A stretch of DNA of 7,033 bases from an uncultured Eubacteriales bacterium (GCA_900549105.1 URND01000139.1:1-7033), one strand, 5' to 3'. Positions 1-6,993 are shown, numbered from the stretch's first letter. Made by a program: numbers and translations. Notes: generated by a model from the letters alone, not told the origin.

Positions 1-1181
1 CCGCCTATGGTAATCTTCCCGGCGTTCACATCCCAAAAGCGGGCAATCAGGTTGCACATCGTTGTCTTACCTGCCCCAGAAGGGCCTACAATGGCCGTAG
101 TCGTTTTTTCAGGGATAGAAAAACTAACATGGTCTAAAATCTTTCGAGTTGAATAGGAAAAATCCACATTATCAAAGACAATATTTGTGTCCTGCGGCGT
201 AATATCTGTACCCTTTTCGTCCATGACTGGCGTATTATCCACAGAATTTGCGGTATCAATCGAAGATGCCAGCATCTGCAACATCGTAATCTGACTACCA
301 GCGCTTTCAAGATTGTTGAACACAGTGAAGGACAGAACAACAAAAAGGATGCCATACACAAAAGAAAATGCGTTGATAGTATAAAGATAAATGGACAGTA
401 TCAGTAAAATCGTGCTAAAAATCCGCACTATAAGCTGTTGCAGCGCAATGTAAGGAGCTACTGCATAAACCAGCTTCAAATTGCCTTTGTTGCTATCCCG
501 AATAGCAGCAGCAATAGATTGGGAACTATCCTTTTCAAAACCAAAGGATTTTACCACACCCATGCCTTGGATGTATTCCAAAACAGCTTCTACTAATCCC
601 CTCTGTGCGCTCTGCCTTTTTTCTGCTGTGGAAGTCGATTTTCGAGTAGCTGCTTCTGTCACCAGCAGATAGCAGACAACACCAACCAGAGCGACAAGTC
701 CAAGCTGCCAATTAAAAAGAAGCAGGAACAGAATAAGAACAACAGAATTGAAGAAGCCTCCAATCATATTGACTAATGCCACGGGTGCTGAACTTTCTAC
801 ATCCCCTAATGTCGTGGTTACAATGCCGGTTATCGTGCCGATATTATTCTTGTTGAAGTAGCCCATCGGAATATAGCGGAGGCGATCACCAATCGAAATA
901 CGCTTATCAGCTACCATGCCATATCCTACTACCGTCTGCTCATTCATGGAAAAGAAGGATGAGAAAATCCGTCCGGCGATGGAAAGCATCATCATACCCA
1001 GCGCCAGCCATACAGAAGTAAGACTGTGGTTATCCGAAGCTAAAGCGTCTACAATGAAGTAGAGCGCGCCAAACTGAAATGACGCAAAAATACCGTTAAG
1101 AAAGGAAAAGAACAATGATTTTTTCAAAAGCCCTTTCCGATTGCCTGCAAATGCAAATATTTTCTTTAATGTGCCAAGCAT
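1..1181 (-). CDS. ABC transporter half-transporter (permease plus ATPase), 3' end cut by window edge
   Basis: The first 393 codons are visible; the reading frame is open to the window edge. Residues 1-320 form an exporter-type transmembrane domain, with hydrophobic segments near 22-47, 56-76, 134-156, 159-176, 243-266 and 272-290. The ATPase domain starts near residue 333, with an aromatic A-loop region (FSYS, 341-344) and Walker A GPSGAGKTT at 366-374. The Q-loop, signature, Walker B and H-loop lie outside the window; the family is usually about 580 residues, so roughly 185 are missing. The ATG is preceded by AAGGAGG seven bases upstream, which overlaps the TAA of the preceding gene, so the two are probably translationally coupled. 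I infer that it pairs with that neighbour as a heterodimer, as in YbtP/YbtQ or IrtA/IrtB. Substrate and direction are unproven; a drug or peptide exporter is the alternative. Confidence 0.9.
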   Translation of the reverse strand, partial: MLGTLKKIFAFAGNRKGLLKKSLFFSFLNGIFASFQFGALYFIVDALASDNHSLTSVWLALGMMMLSIAGRIFSSFFSMNEQTVVGYGMVADKRISIGDRLRYIPMGYFNKNNIGTITGIVTTTLGDVESSAPVALVNMIGGFFNSVVLILFLLLFNWQLGLVALVGVVCYLLVTEAATRKSTSTAEKRQSAQRGLVEAVLEYIQGMGVVKSFGFEKDSSQSIAAAIRDSNKGNLKLVYAVAPYIALQQLIVRIFSTILLILSIYLYTINAFSFVYGILFVVLSFTVFNNLESAGSQITMLQMLASSIDTANSVDNTPVMDEKGTDITPQDTNIVFDNVDFSYSTRKILDHVSFSIPEKTTTAIVGPSGAGKTTMCNLIARFWDVNAGKITIG

Positions 1182-1193
1182 GAGACCACCTCC

Positions 1194-2939
1194 TTACGCT
1201 TCATCTCTTGCACCAATGTGCGCCTGCCACATATCCTTGTAAAGCGGACAATGAGCCAGTAATTGTTCATGGGTGCCTTGTGCTTCAATATTTCCTGCAT
1301 TGACTACCACAATGTTATCTGCGCCTGTGATTGTAGAAAGCCGATGGGCAATTACAATCAGTGTCTTTCCGGCAGTTAATGCAGAAATTGCTTTCTGGAC
1401 GATTGCTTCATTCTCTGGATCAATGAAAGCTGTTGCCTCGTCTAAAATCACGATGGGAGCGTCTTTCAGCATAGCGCGGGCAATGGCAATTCGCTGGCGC
1501 TCACCGCCGGAAAGCTGGGAGCCGCTGCTGCCGACAATCGTTTCATAACCTTTATCCAGTCCACGAATAAAGCTGTCACAGCCGCTTCGGATTGCTGCTT
1601 TTTCAACTTCTTGATCAGATGCGCCAGGTTTTCCCATACGGATATTTTCACAGATACTGCGGTTAAACAGGTAGTTGTCCTGGGATACATAGGAAATTTG
1701 TTCCGAAAGCTGTGACAACGGAACCTCTGTCAGCTCATGACCACCCAAAGTAATGCTGCCGCTGGTAACATCCCAATACCCGGCAATTAGTTTTGCAATC
1801 GTAGACTTGCCGGAACCGGAAGGCCCCACAAAGGCGGTCATCGTTCCGGGGCGGATGGAAAGATTTATGCCATGCAAAACTTCCTGCTGTTTATCATAAG
1901 AAAAAGATACATTCTTGAGTTCAATTTCTAAATCACCAAACGCAACAGGCTTATTGGCATGGTGAAGTTCTTCGGCATTTAAGATACTGTCGATTTCCTC
2001 TGTATTTTTTCCCAGCATAGCCAAAGAGCCGGTGAAAGAAAAAGCCTCCATGATTGGCCCTACAAGTCCAAGGGAAAAGATAACCGCCGCCATAAAGGTC
2101 ACGGTTTCCAAACTGCCGGAAAGCCAAAGAGCCATACCGCCTGGAAGAACGCTTAAAAGTACGGATGGGATCACTGCATTATAAGAACACATGGTTTTCT
2201 GGCTGTTAGCCATCCATTTTATGTAGTAATCTGCATTGCCCCGGACAGCATCCGCATATTTCTCATAGGAACCTGCCGACTGGCTGAATGCTTTGACTAC
2301 CTCAATACCGCCGATATACTCTACAACAGCGTCGGCCATTTTCTTGCTGGCGGCCATTGCACCTGCGCCTTCTGTGGCATAGTTCCGCATACCGATGGAC
2401 ATAATGACCAACCCGATAAACAGGGTTGCCAGGGAAAGGAGCGCCATCCGCCAATCCAAAACGAACAGGTACACAATGATAAACAGCGGCACCAACATAT
2501 TTGAGGTCATTTCCGGCAGGAGATGGGCAAACGGCACTTCCATACCTTCTATCCGGTCAACAATAATGCTTTTATAGTGGCCGGATGGGGTGTCCAAAAT
2601 CGTTCCCATTGGAACCTTTGCGAGTTTTTCCACAACACGCTCCCGCAGATCCCGCAGCGTACTATACGCCGCATTATGGGAAATTACTGTTGACAGGTTT
2701 GAAAAAAGCACCTTCCCGCAATATCCGGTCAAAGCCACAAGACATACAGGCAGATATGCAGAGAAGGCAGTCTCTCCTGCGAACATTTTAGAAATGACAT
2801 TAACAACACAAAAATACGGTATCATCTGGCAGGCCACACCGAGAATTGCCAGGATAATACTGAAAACAAATTTGCCGTGATGAGCCTTCCCCCAGCTCCA
2901 AAGAGTGCCGAGGGGAGAACCCTTTTTCTGTTCTTTCAC
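1194..2939 (-). CDS. ABC transporter half-transporter (permease plus ATPase), YbtPQ/IrtAB-like
   Basis: A full-length 581-residue half-transporter. The membrane domain (about 1-315) has hydrophobic segments near 24-48, 60-80, 147-162, 164-184, 255-274 and 279-300. The ATPase domain is complete: Walker A GPSGSGKST (372-380), Q-loop VSQD (Q420), signature LSGGERQ (476-482), Walker B IVILDE with catalytic E501, D-loop region AFIDPENE and H-loop H532. All hydrolysis residues are intact. The ATAF-DPENE form after Walker B is one I associate with siderophore-type half-transporters (YbtP/YbtQ, IrtA/IrtB); this is from memory of the family, not a search. The start is GTG at 2939: an in-frame TAA sits two codons upstream, the next in-frame Met is residue 39, and AAGGAGG (2956-2950) lies ten bases before it. 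It follows the ECF ATPase gene by 25 bp and precedes the second half-transporter by 12 bp. Likely heterodimer partner of the next gene; substrate unknown. Confidence 0.93.
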   Translation of the reverse strand: MKEQKKGSPLGTLWSWGKAHHGKFVFSIILAILGVACQMIPYFCVVNVISKMFAGETAFSAYLPVCLVALTGYCGKVLFSNLSTVISHNAAYSTLRDLRERVVEKLAKVPMGTILDTPSGHYKSIIVDRIEGMEVPFAHLLPEMTSNMLVPLFIIVYLFVLDWRMALLSLATLFIGLVIMSIGMRNYATEGAGAMAASKKMADAVVEYIGGIEVVKAFSQSAGSYEKYADAVRGNADYYIKWMANSQKTMCSYNAVIPSVLLSVLPGGMALWLSGSLETVTFMAAVIFSLGLVGPIMEAFSFTGSLAMLGKNTEEIDSILNAEELHHANKPVAFGDLEIELKNVSFSYDKQQEVLHGINLSIRPGTMTAFVGPSGSGKSTIAKLIAGYWDVTSGSITLGGHELTEVPLSQLSEQISYVSQDNYLFNRSICENIRMGKPGASDQEVEKAAIRSGCDSFIRGLDKGYETIVGSSGSQLSGGERQRIAIARAMLKDAPIVILDEATAFIDPENEAIVQKAISALTAGKTLIVIAHRLSTITGADNIVVVNAGNIEAQGTHEQLLAHCPLYKDMWQAHIGARDEA

Positions 2940-2964
2940 AACTTATCAACCTCCTTCTGAAATA

Positions 2965-4473
2965 TTAGCCGACTTCCTGCGCCCGCCCCTCAGTGATTCG
3001 GATAATCTTATCACAGCATAAAGCAATCAGTTCCGGGTCATGGGTCGATACAAATATTGTCTTTCCTTCGGCCGCCAGTCTTTTCAAAAGTTCCGCTACC
3101 TCACGCATGTGGCGGTAATCCAGTCCAGATGTAGGCTCATCGAAAAGTAAAATCTGCGCCTGTGCTGCAATCGCAGATGCAATCGCTACCCGTTGCTTTT
3201 GTCCTCCTGACAAAGCCATTGGATGTTTTTCCTTGTATTCATCCAGATCAAGGCTTTCTAAAATTTTTTCGGCTGCCTTCTCATCAGGGTGTTCCATTGA
3301 CAGAAGCACTTCGGAGAGAACACTGTTTGTAAATAGCTGATGGTTTACATCCTGCATAACCATATAGCAAATCTTTGTCATCTGCCGCCCATGATATGTT
3401 CTGCCTGAGACTTCAACAGTTCCTATACAGGTCTTTTCTAACCCGCATAAGCAGCGAAGAAAGGTTGATTTTCCAGAGCCGTTATCCCCAATCACTCCGA
3501 CGATTTTCCCTTTTTCAATTTGAAGATGTGGTATCCGTAAATCGCAAATTTCTTCATCTTCTGGTGTCAGCTTTTTCTTTACAAAAAGATATTTTCGCGG
3601 TGTGTAGGTGAAATAGAAATCCGTAAGGCACAACAGTTCATCTCCGTCAATGCCTGTTTCCAGATTTCTCTGGTCTGCGGGATTTTCATCGCCTGACTTT
3701 GAAACATTAGAGAATTGCCGGATATAGCGTTCCTCCAATGTAACAGGCCGAAGTTCATAGGATTTCAATTCCTTTTCTGTAAGCTGAGAAAATTCCTGCC
3801 TTGTCCATTTGTTGACGATACGGCCTTTTTCCATATAAACGGCCCGGTCAATAATATCTTTCAGATACCATAGGCGGTGTTCTGAAATGATGATCGTCTT
3901 GCCTTGAGATTTCCAAAGCTGCATAGCATCACGCAGATCACGGATTGCCGCCCAATCCAAGTTTGAGGATGGCTCATCCAAAATGATGATGTCCGGTAAG
4001 AGAGCCGCCACCGATGCACAGGCAATCTTTTGTTTTTCACCGCCAGATAAGTCGAAAAGGCTGCGTCCCAAAAGATCATTTAGATTTAACTCCTGGACTA
4101 CCTGCTTTTTTCTGGTTAAAATTTCCGGCTTTGGCAAGCCGATATTTTCAGGCCCAAAGACCACTTCGCCGTCTGTGTCTACGGAAAAGAATTGGCTGCG
4201 GGGATTTTGGAAAACAGACCCGACAATTCCGGCCAGATTATAAAGTTCCTGCTGCTTGATGTCTAATCCATTCACATAAACATCCCCGGTAAGCTCGCCC
4301 TTGAAAAAATGGGGGATAAGACCATTGATAAGCCTCGTCACAGTTGTTTTACCACAGCCTGATGCACCGCACAAAAGAATACATTCTCCGTCTGTAACAG
4401 ACAGATTAAAATCACAAAGCCCCGCTTGGTCTAATCCTGAATAATGAAAGGTTACATTTTTTATCTCAATCAT
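2965..4473 (-). CDS. ECF transporter ATPase, two fused ABC domains (EcfA-EcfA' type)
   Basis: A 502-residue cytoplasmic protein with two ABC ATPase domains in one chain and no membrane segments. Domain 1 (about 1-230): Walker A GASGCGKTT (36-44), Q-loop QNP (89-91), signature LSGGEKQK (142-149), Walker B IIILDEPSSNLD (162-173, E167) and H199. Domain 2 (about 280-502): Walker A GDNGSGKST (329-337), Q-loop MQD (373-375), signature LSGGQKQR (421-428), Walker B ILLFDEPTSGLD (441-452, E446) and H478. Both halves keep every catalytic residue, so both sites could hydrolyse ATP. A polar, probably flexible linker spans about 245-280. In ECF transporters two ATPases bind the coupling helices of EcfT and drive toppling of the S component; here both come from one polypeptide. 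The gene starts 16 bp after the EcfT stop, with only a weak ribosome site (GGAAGTGGGA). Automatic labels such as 'cobalt transporter ATPase' would over-specify the substrate. Confidence 0.93.
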   Translation of the reverse strand: MIEIKNVTFHYSGLDQAGLCDFNLSVTDGECILLCGASGCGKTTVTRLINGLIPHFFKGELTGDVYVNGLDIKQQELYNLAGIVGSVFQNPRSQFFSVDTDGEVVFGPENIGLPKPEILTRKKQVVQELNLNDLLGRSLFDLSGGEKQKIACASVAALLPDIIILDEPSSNLDWAAIRDLRDAMQLWKSQGKTIIISEHRLWYLKDIIDRAVYMEKGRIVNKWTRQEFSQLTEKELKSYELRPVTLEERYIRQFSNVSKSGDENPADQRNLETGIDGDELLCLTDFYFTYTPRKYLFVKKKLTPEDEEICDLRIPHLQIEKGKIVGVIGDNGSGKSTFLRCLCGLEKTCIGTVEVSGRTYHGRQMTKICYMVMQDVNHQLFTNSVLSEVLLSMEHPDEKAAEKILESLDLDEYKEKHPMALSGGQKQRVAIASAIAAQAQILLFDEPTSGLDYRHMREVAELLKRLAAEGKTIFVSTHDPELIALCCDKIIRITEGRAQEVG

Positions 4474-4489
4474 ATCATCCCACTTCCAC

Positions 4490-5212
4490 TCACACCGAAA
4501 GGTAAATATATAAAATTGACAACACTAAAGTTACTGCAATTACCACATAATCTTTGCTATGGAACCCAATCTCACAAACATTCGTCCTTTTTACCGGGGC
4601 TCCAAGACCTCTGGTGACTGCCGCCGCTGATAACTCGTCCCCGATACTGATACAGGAAAACAGCAGAGGAACTAAGCGATATTCAATCATTTTAGTTACC
4701 TTGCCGCCGCCAAAAGTAATTCCTCTCATACGCATAGCATCACGGATTGACCGGTATTCCTCTGACAATGTAGGAAAAAAGCGCATCATTACGGCAATAG
4801 AAATTGCAAGTCCTTGTGGCAGGCGCATCCGGTTCATAGCAGCCATAAATTCACTAATTTTTGTTGTTGAAATGCAGTACCAGACCATAATCATCGTTGG
4901 TGCAAACTGCGTAATCATGTAGCATAGAAATAGTATTAACATGCCCGCTATGCCCCCGATGTTTTCCTGCGTAATTTCCATAAGCCATGTAGCCAAAATG
5001 AAAAGAACAGTAAATCTTGCGCCTACATGGGGTTTCCCTTCCAGGCAGACCAGAACCACAGGAATGTAGGTCATGATGGCCCGGACAATATAAGCCGGGC
5101 CATCCGTTATATCAATCATCACAACAACGGAAAACAAAATCAGCAAAAGTAGTTTTGTTCTCGGATCAAGATGGAAGCGGATATTGAGGCTTTTTCTATA
5201 TCCATTTTCCAT
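4490..5212 (-). CDS. ECF transporter transmembrane coupling protein EcfT (CbiQ family)
   Basis: A 240-residue membrane protein, close to the usual EcfT length. It begins with the family-typical short soluble N-terminus ending in LDPRTKLLLL (15-24). Hydrophobic segments lie near 20-34, 40-57, 66-80, 86-112 and 221-238. Two cytoplasmic coupling-helix motifs with the conserved Arg-Gly are visible: AMRMRG (159-164) and AVTRG (198-202). In characterised ECF transporters these helices contact the two ATPases. The ATG follows directly on the TAA of the S-component gene (GTGTAAATG, no intervening base), which indicates translational coupling; an SD-like AAGGCGGGA lies inside the end of the upstream gene. 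It sits between the S-component and ATPase genes, giving a complete ECF module. The family includes CbiQ and BioN, so the sequence alone does not give the substrate. Confidence 0.92.
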   Translation of the reverse strand: MENGYRKSLNIRFHLDPRTKLLLLILFSVVVMIDITDGPAYIVRAIMTYIPVVLVCLEGKPHVGARFTVLFILATWLMEITQENIGGIAGMLILFLCYMITQFAPTMIMVWYCISTTKISEFMAAMNRMRLPQGLAISIAVMMRFFPTLSEEYRSIRDAMRMRGITFGGGKVTKMIEYRLVPLLFSCISIGDELSAAAVTRGLGAPVKRTNVCEIGFHSKDYVVIAVTLVLSILYIYLSV

Positions 5213-5803
5213 TTACACAATTCCCGCCTTTTCAAAGTTCTTCCGTACAACGGCCTTACCAATAAACGCACCGATTACTCCGCACACAAAGCAGAGCAGA
5301 ATAATGACTGGATATGTAGCGGGAGTTACGAGCGTAAACAGAGTATCGGCAAAAGAAGCATCAAATCCGCCTTCAATCAGACTTTGCTTATAAGAATCTG
5401 CCGTGAGGACGAGAGGAAGATAACTTGCACTAACCCAAAGATTGAATACGCCGCAGCTGATAACGGTTTTTTTCCAGCTTTTATATTTCCCGGACTTGGC
5501 AATCAAATCTGCAATCACTCCTGCTGCAATACAAATAGGTGCGCCAAGAAATCCCATACCAAAGATAAACAACAGAATTGCAACAATAACCGATGTTATT
5601 GTAAGCATCCCAAACTTCTCGATCCGCGCATAGTAGAGCATCATCGGAATACCAGTGACAATCGGGATGAGAACCGCATAGCCGGCGACGATAAACGGGG
5701 ACAGAAATCCGAGATACATGATAACCATCTGCACAACCCACAGGATCGCGGTAAAGATACCAATGGTTATGAAATCTCTTGCCTTTAGTTTCTTTTCATT
5801 CAT
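5213..5803 (-). CDS. ECF transporter S component, MptD/Trep_Strep-type membrane protein
   Basis: A 196-residue, very hydrophobic protein, the size expected of an ECF substrate-binding (S) subunit. It has about six membrane segments (near 11-32, 36-52, 67-84, 85-103, 113-135 and 160-183). The N-terminus KLKARDFITIGIFTAI resembles the S-component signature in which the first helix carries small residues for docking on EcfT. I place it in the MptD/Trep_Strep group of putative S components by overall pattern; no search was run. The ATG is supported by AGGAGG eight bases upstream. As first gene of the operon it probably supplies substrate specificity to the EcfT and fused ATPase that follow. The ligand is unknown; siderophores, metal chelates, vitamins and precursors are all possible for S components. 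Expression is probably driven by the divergent region immediately upstream, which carries the promoter and candidate operator repeats. Confidence 0.87.
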   Translation of the reverse strand: MNEKKLKARDFITIGIFTAILWVVQMVIMYLGFLSPFIVAGYAVLIPIVTGIPMMLYYARIEKFGMLTITSVIVAILLFIFGMGFLGAPICIAAGVIADLIAKSGKYKSWKKTVISCGVFNLWVSASYLPLVLTADSYKQSLIEGGFDASFADTLFTLVTPATYPVIILLCFVCGVIGAFIGKAVVRKNFEKAGIV

Positions 5804-5810
5804 GAGAATG

Positions 5811-5822
5811 TCCTCCTAACCT
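5811..5822 (-). promoter_or_regulatory. Ribosome-binding site of the S-component gene with overlapping GGTTAG
   Basis: The mRNA reads AGGTTAGGAGGA, eight bases before the ATG at 5803. The GGTTAG (5821-5816) shares its last two bases with AGGAGG and is complementary to the CTAACC arm of the hairpin just upstream, so the site may be partly masked by an alternative pairing. Confidence 0.55.
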
Positions 5823-5826
5823 TTTG

Positions 5827-5852
5827 TTGTGGTTAGACTTCGCTAACCACAA
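5827..5852. repeat. Perfect 10-bp inverted repeat, operator or 5' mRNA stem-loop
   Basis: TTGTGGTTAG (5827-5836) and CTAACCACAA (5843-5852) are exact inverted copies separated by six bases (ACTTCG). It begins three bases downstream of the operon's predicted -10 and ends 23 bp before the S-component ATG. It could be a protein operator at the transcription start, or a hairpin at the 5' end of the mRNA if transcription starts at its outer edge. No U-tract follows on either strand, so it is not a terminator. The cores GGTTAG and CTAACC match DtxR/IdeR half-site bases, but the six-base gap is wrong for a standard box. Confidence 0.7.
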
Positions 5853-5855
5853 TGA

Positions 5856-5884
5856 AGTATAACATACCTGGCTTCTGTACTTCT
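5856..5884 (-). promoter_or_regulatory. Promoter of the ECF/ABC operon, extended -10 type
   Basis: On the minus strand TATACT (5861-5856) is preceded by TG and one base (TGTTATACT), an extended -10. At 17-bp spacing the -35 position (5884-5879) reads AGAAGT, which bears no likeness to TTGACA. Predicted start is near 5849, about 46 nt before the ATG of the S-component gene. An extended -10 without a -35 fits a promoter that needs an activator. Only sequence pattern supports this. Confidence 0.6.
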
Positions 5885-5913
5885 ATCCCTATATCAGTAT
5901 TTTAGCCCCATAT
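5875..5913 (-). repeat. Tandem imperfect direct repeat, candidate AraC-type operator
   Basis: Read on the minus strand, ATATGGGGCTAAAATACTG (5913-5895) is followed without a gap by ATATAGGGATAGAAGTACAG (5894-5875). They match at 15 of 20 aligned positions with a one-base gap. Relative to the predicted operon start the pair spans about -64 to -26, and the proximal copy covers the -35 position. AraC-family activators commonly bind two direct half-sites about two helical turns apart in this location. Assignment to the adjacent regulator is an inference. Confidence 0.55.
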
Positions 5914-5930
5914 AGCAACGAGTTTTCAAC

Positions 5931-5959
5931 TTGACAAGAAATCAAAATAAGACGATAAT
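5931..5959 (+). promoter_or_regulatory. Promoter of the AraC-family gene
   Basis: A perfect -35 hexamer TTGACA (5931-5936), a 17-bp spacer and the -10 GATAAT (5954-5959, five of six consensus bases). The predicted start is near 5966, giving a leader of about 47 nt before the ATG. Such a near-consensus site suggests that the regulator is made constitutively unless it is repressed. Confidence 0.75.
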
Positions 5960-5961
5960 AG

Positions 5962-5983
5962 TTGTGACGATTGCATATCACAA
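5962..5983. repeat. Palindrome TTGTGA-N10-TCACAA at the start of the regulator transcript
   Basis: Six-base arms 5962-5967 and 5978-5983 with a ten-base spacer, beginning two bases after the regulator's -10 and covering its predicted start. Position suggests an operator for repression or autoregulation. The spacer rules out a standard CRP site (N6). Short arms make chance occurrence possible. Confidence 0.4.
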
Positions 5984-6012
5984 GAAATAGTAGCTGAAAA
6001 AGGGGCGGTGTA

Positions 6013-6993
6013 ATGGGTGAAATATTAAATCAAATGCTTGAAAACTATTTGGTTTCATCAAATGTGCAGTTGCAAAAAGGGCCGGATAGCCTGTCATTCA
6101 CAATCAATTCGGCAGAGGGCATCAGTAAAACAACCCTTTTCAATATTCTGCCATATATGCACCTGATTTTCTTTGACATTCACGCTCGTTCTTTGCCGGG
6201 AGAAATCGCAGAAAATGCTGTGTATCACCCTATGCAGTTTAATTATTGTGTGGGTGGCCGGATTGAAATGCTTTTGGATGACAATTCTTATATTTATCTC
6301 AAAGAAAAAGATTTTTGCATCAGCAGGCAGACCTCGCAAAGCGAATCTTATTTCCCTACGAAGTATTATCACGGTATTACCATGTATTTTGACCCTGATT
6401 TTTTTACAGAAGCCAACTCCAATGTGGATAATCTTTTTAATTTGAACTTGTCGCAACTGTCAGAAATCTACTTTGAAAAAAAGGATACATACATCGCAGA
6501 AGCCAGCAGTGAAATGGGAAAACTCCTTGAGAGTTTATGGCAGGTCTATGAAACACCGTCCCCTTTTCACATGAAACTTTGCGTCTTAGAGTTGCTGCAT
6601 CTGCTGTTAGATGCTGGAAATGTTATCCAGGAAAAAACTCTTACCTTCTATACCAGCATACAAGTAGAAATTGCGAAAAAAGCAGAACAGATATTAACCG
6701 CTGATTTGAAACAGCATATTCCCATGAAGCAGATTGCACAGCAATTCGGCGTTAGTGAAACAAGTCTGAAAAACTATTTCCGTGGAGTGTATGGGAAAAA
6801 TGTTTCTGATTATCTGCGCGATTTGCGTATGAGCATGGCAGAAAAGTTATTGACTGAAACCACGCTATCCATATCTGAAATCGCTGCACAAATTGGATAT
6901 ACAAAACAGGGTAAGTTTGCCGAGGTATTCCGTCAACAATTTCAGATGAACCCGCTGGAATATCGGCGCTCAAAAAAATTAAAAAATATTTAG
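6013..6993 (+). CDS. AraC-family transcriptional regulator
   Basis: A 326-residue protein with a typical AraC/XylS C-terminal DNA-binding domain. The first helix-turn-helix lies near 236-257 (MKQIAQQFGVSETSLKNYF) and the second near 285-311 (ISEIAAQIGYTKQGKFAEVF), followed by the conserved NPLEYRR (313-319). The first 210 residues are a less conserved ligand or effector domain with no recognisable motif; length and layout resemble the PchR/YbtA group, regulators that respond to siderophores, but this is a resemblance only. The start is ATG with AGGGG (6001-6005) seven bases upstream, 47 bp downstream of the predicted transcription start. It is transcribed divergently from the ECF/ABC operon, the classic arrangement of a local activator. 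Likely role: activation of the operon through the tandem repeats at 5875-5913, and perhaps autoregulation. Confidence 0.93.
   Translation: MGEILNQMLENYLVSSNVQLQKGPDSLSFTINSAEGISKTTLFNILPYMHLIFFDIHARSLPGEIAENAVYHPMQFNYCVGGRIEMLLDDNSYIYLKEKDFCISRQTSQSESYFPTKYYHGITMYFDPDFFTEANSNVDNLFNLNLSQLSEIYFEKKDTYIAEASSEMGKLLESLWQVYETPSPFHMKLCVLELLHLLLDAGNVIQEKTLTFYTSIQVEIAKKAEQILTADLKQHIPMKQIAQQFGVSETSLKNYFRGVYGKNVSDYLRDLRMSMAEKLLTETTLSISEIAAQIGYTKQGKFAEVFRQQFQMNPLEYRRSKKLKNI

Noticed and set aside
2965..5212. Assignment of the ECF genes as a cobalt or nickel transporter
   Set aside because: EcfT and ATPase families share this name across many substrates; no CbiM/CbiN-like S component is present and the actual S component is of a different type.
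5171..5788. Plus-strand open frame of 205 codons opposite the S-component and EcfT genes
   Set aside because: Its product is rich in Asn, Lys, His and Cys with no recognisable domain, it lacks a good ribosome site, and it lies antisense to two well-supported membrane-protein genes.
5827..5852. Inverted repeat read as a rho-independent terminator or an attenuator terminator
   Set aside because: No T-run follows on either strand; the minus strand continues CAACAAAAGG and the plus strand continues TGAAGTAT.
5962..5983. CRP/FNR-type site at TTGTGA...TCACAA
   Set aside because: The spacer is ten bases; CRP sites need six and FNR sites four between the equivalent arms.
5804..6012. Fur box or cobalamin/thiamine-type riboswitch upstream of the ECF genes
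   Set aside because: No match to the GATAATGATAATCATTATC pattern beyond the regulator's own GATAAT -10, and the operon leader of about 46 nt is too short for a vitamin riboswitch.
6094..6456. Minus-strand open frame of 120 codons inside the AraC-type gene
   Set aside because: Antisense shadow of a clear coding region; no ribosome site or family resemblance.
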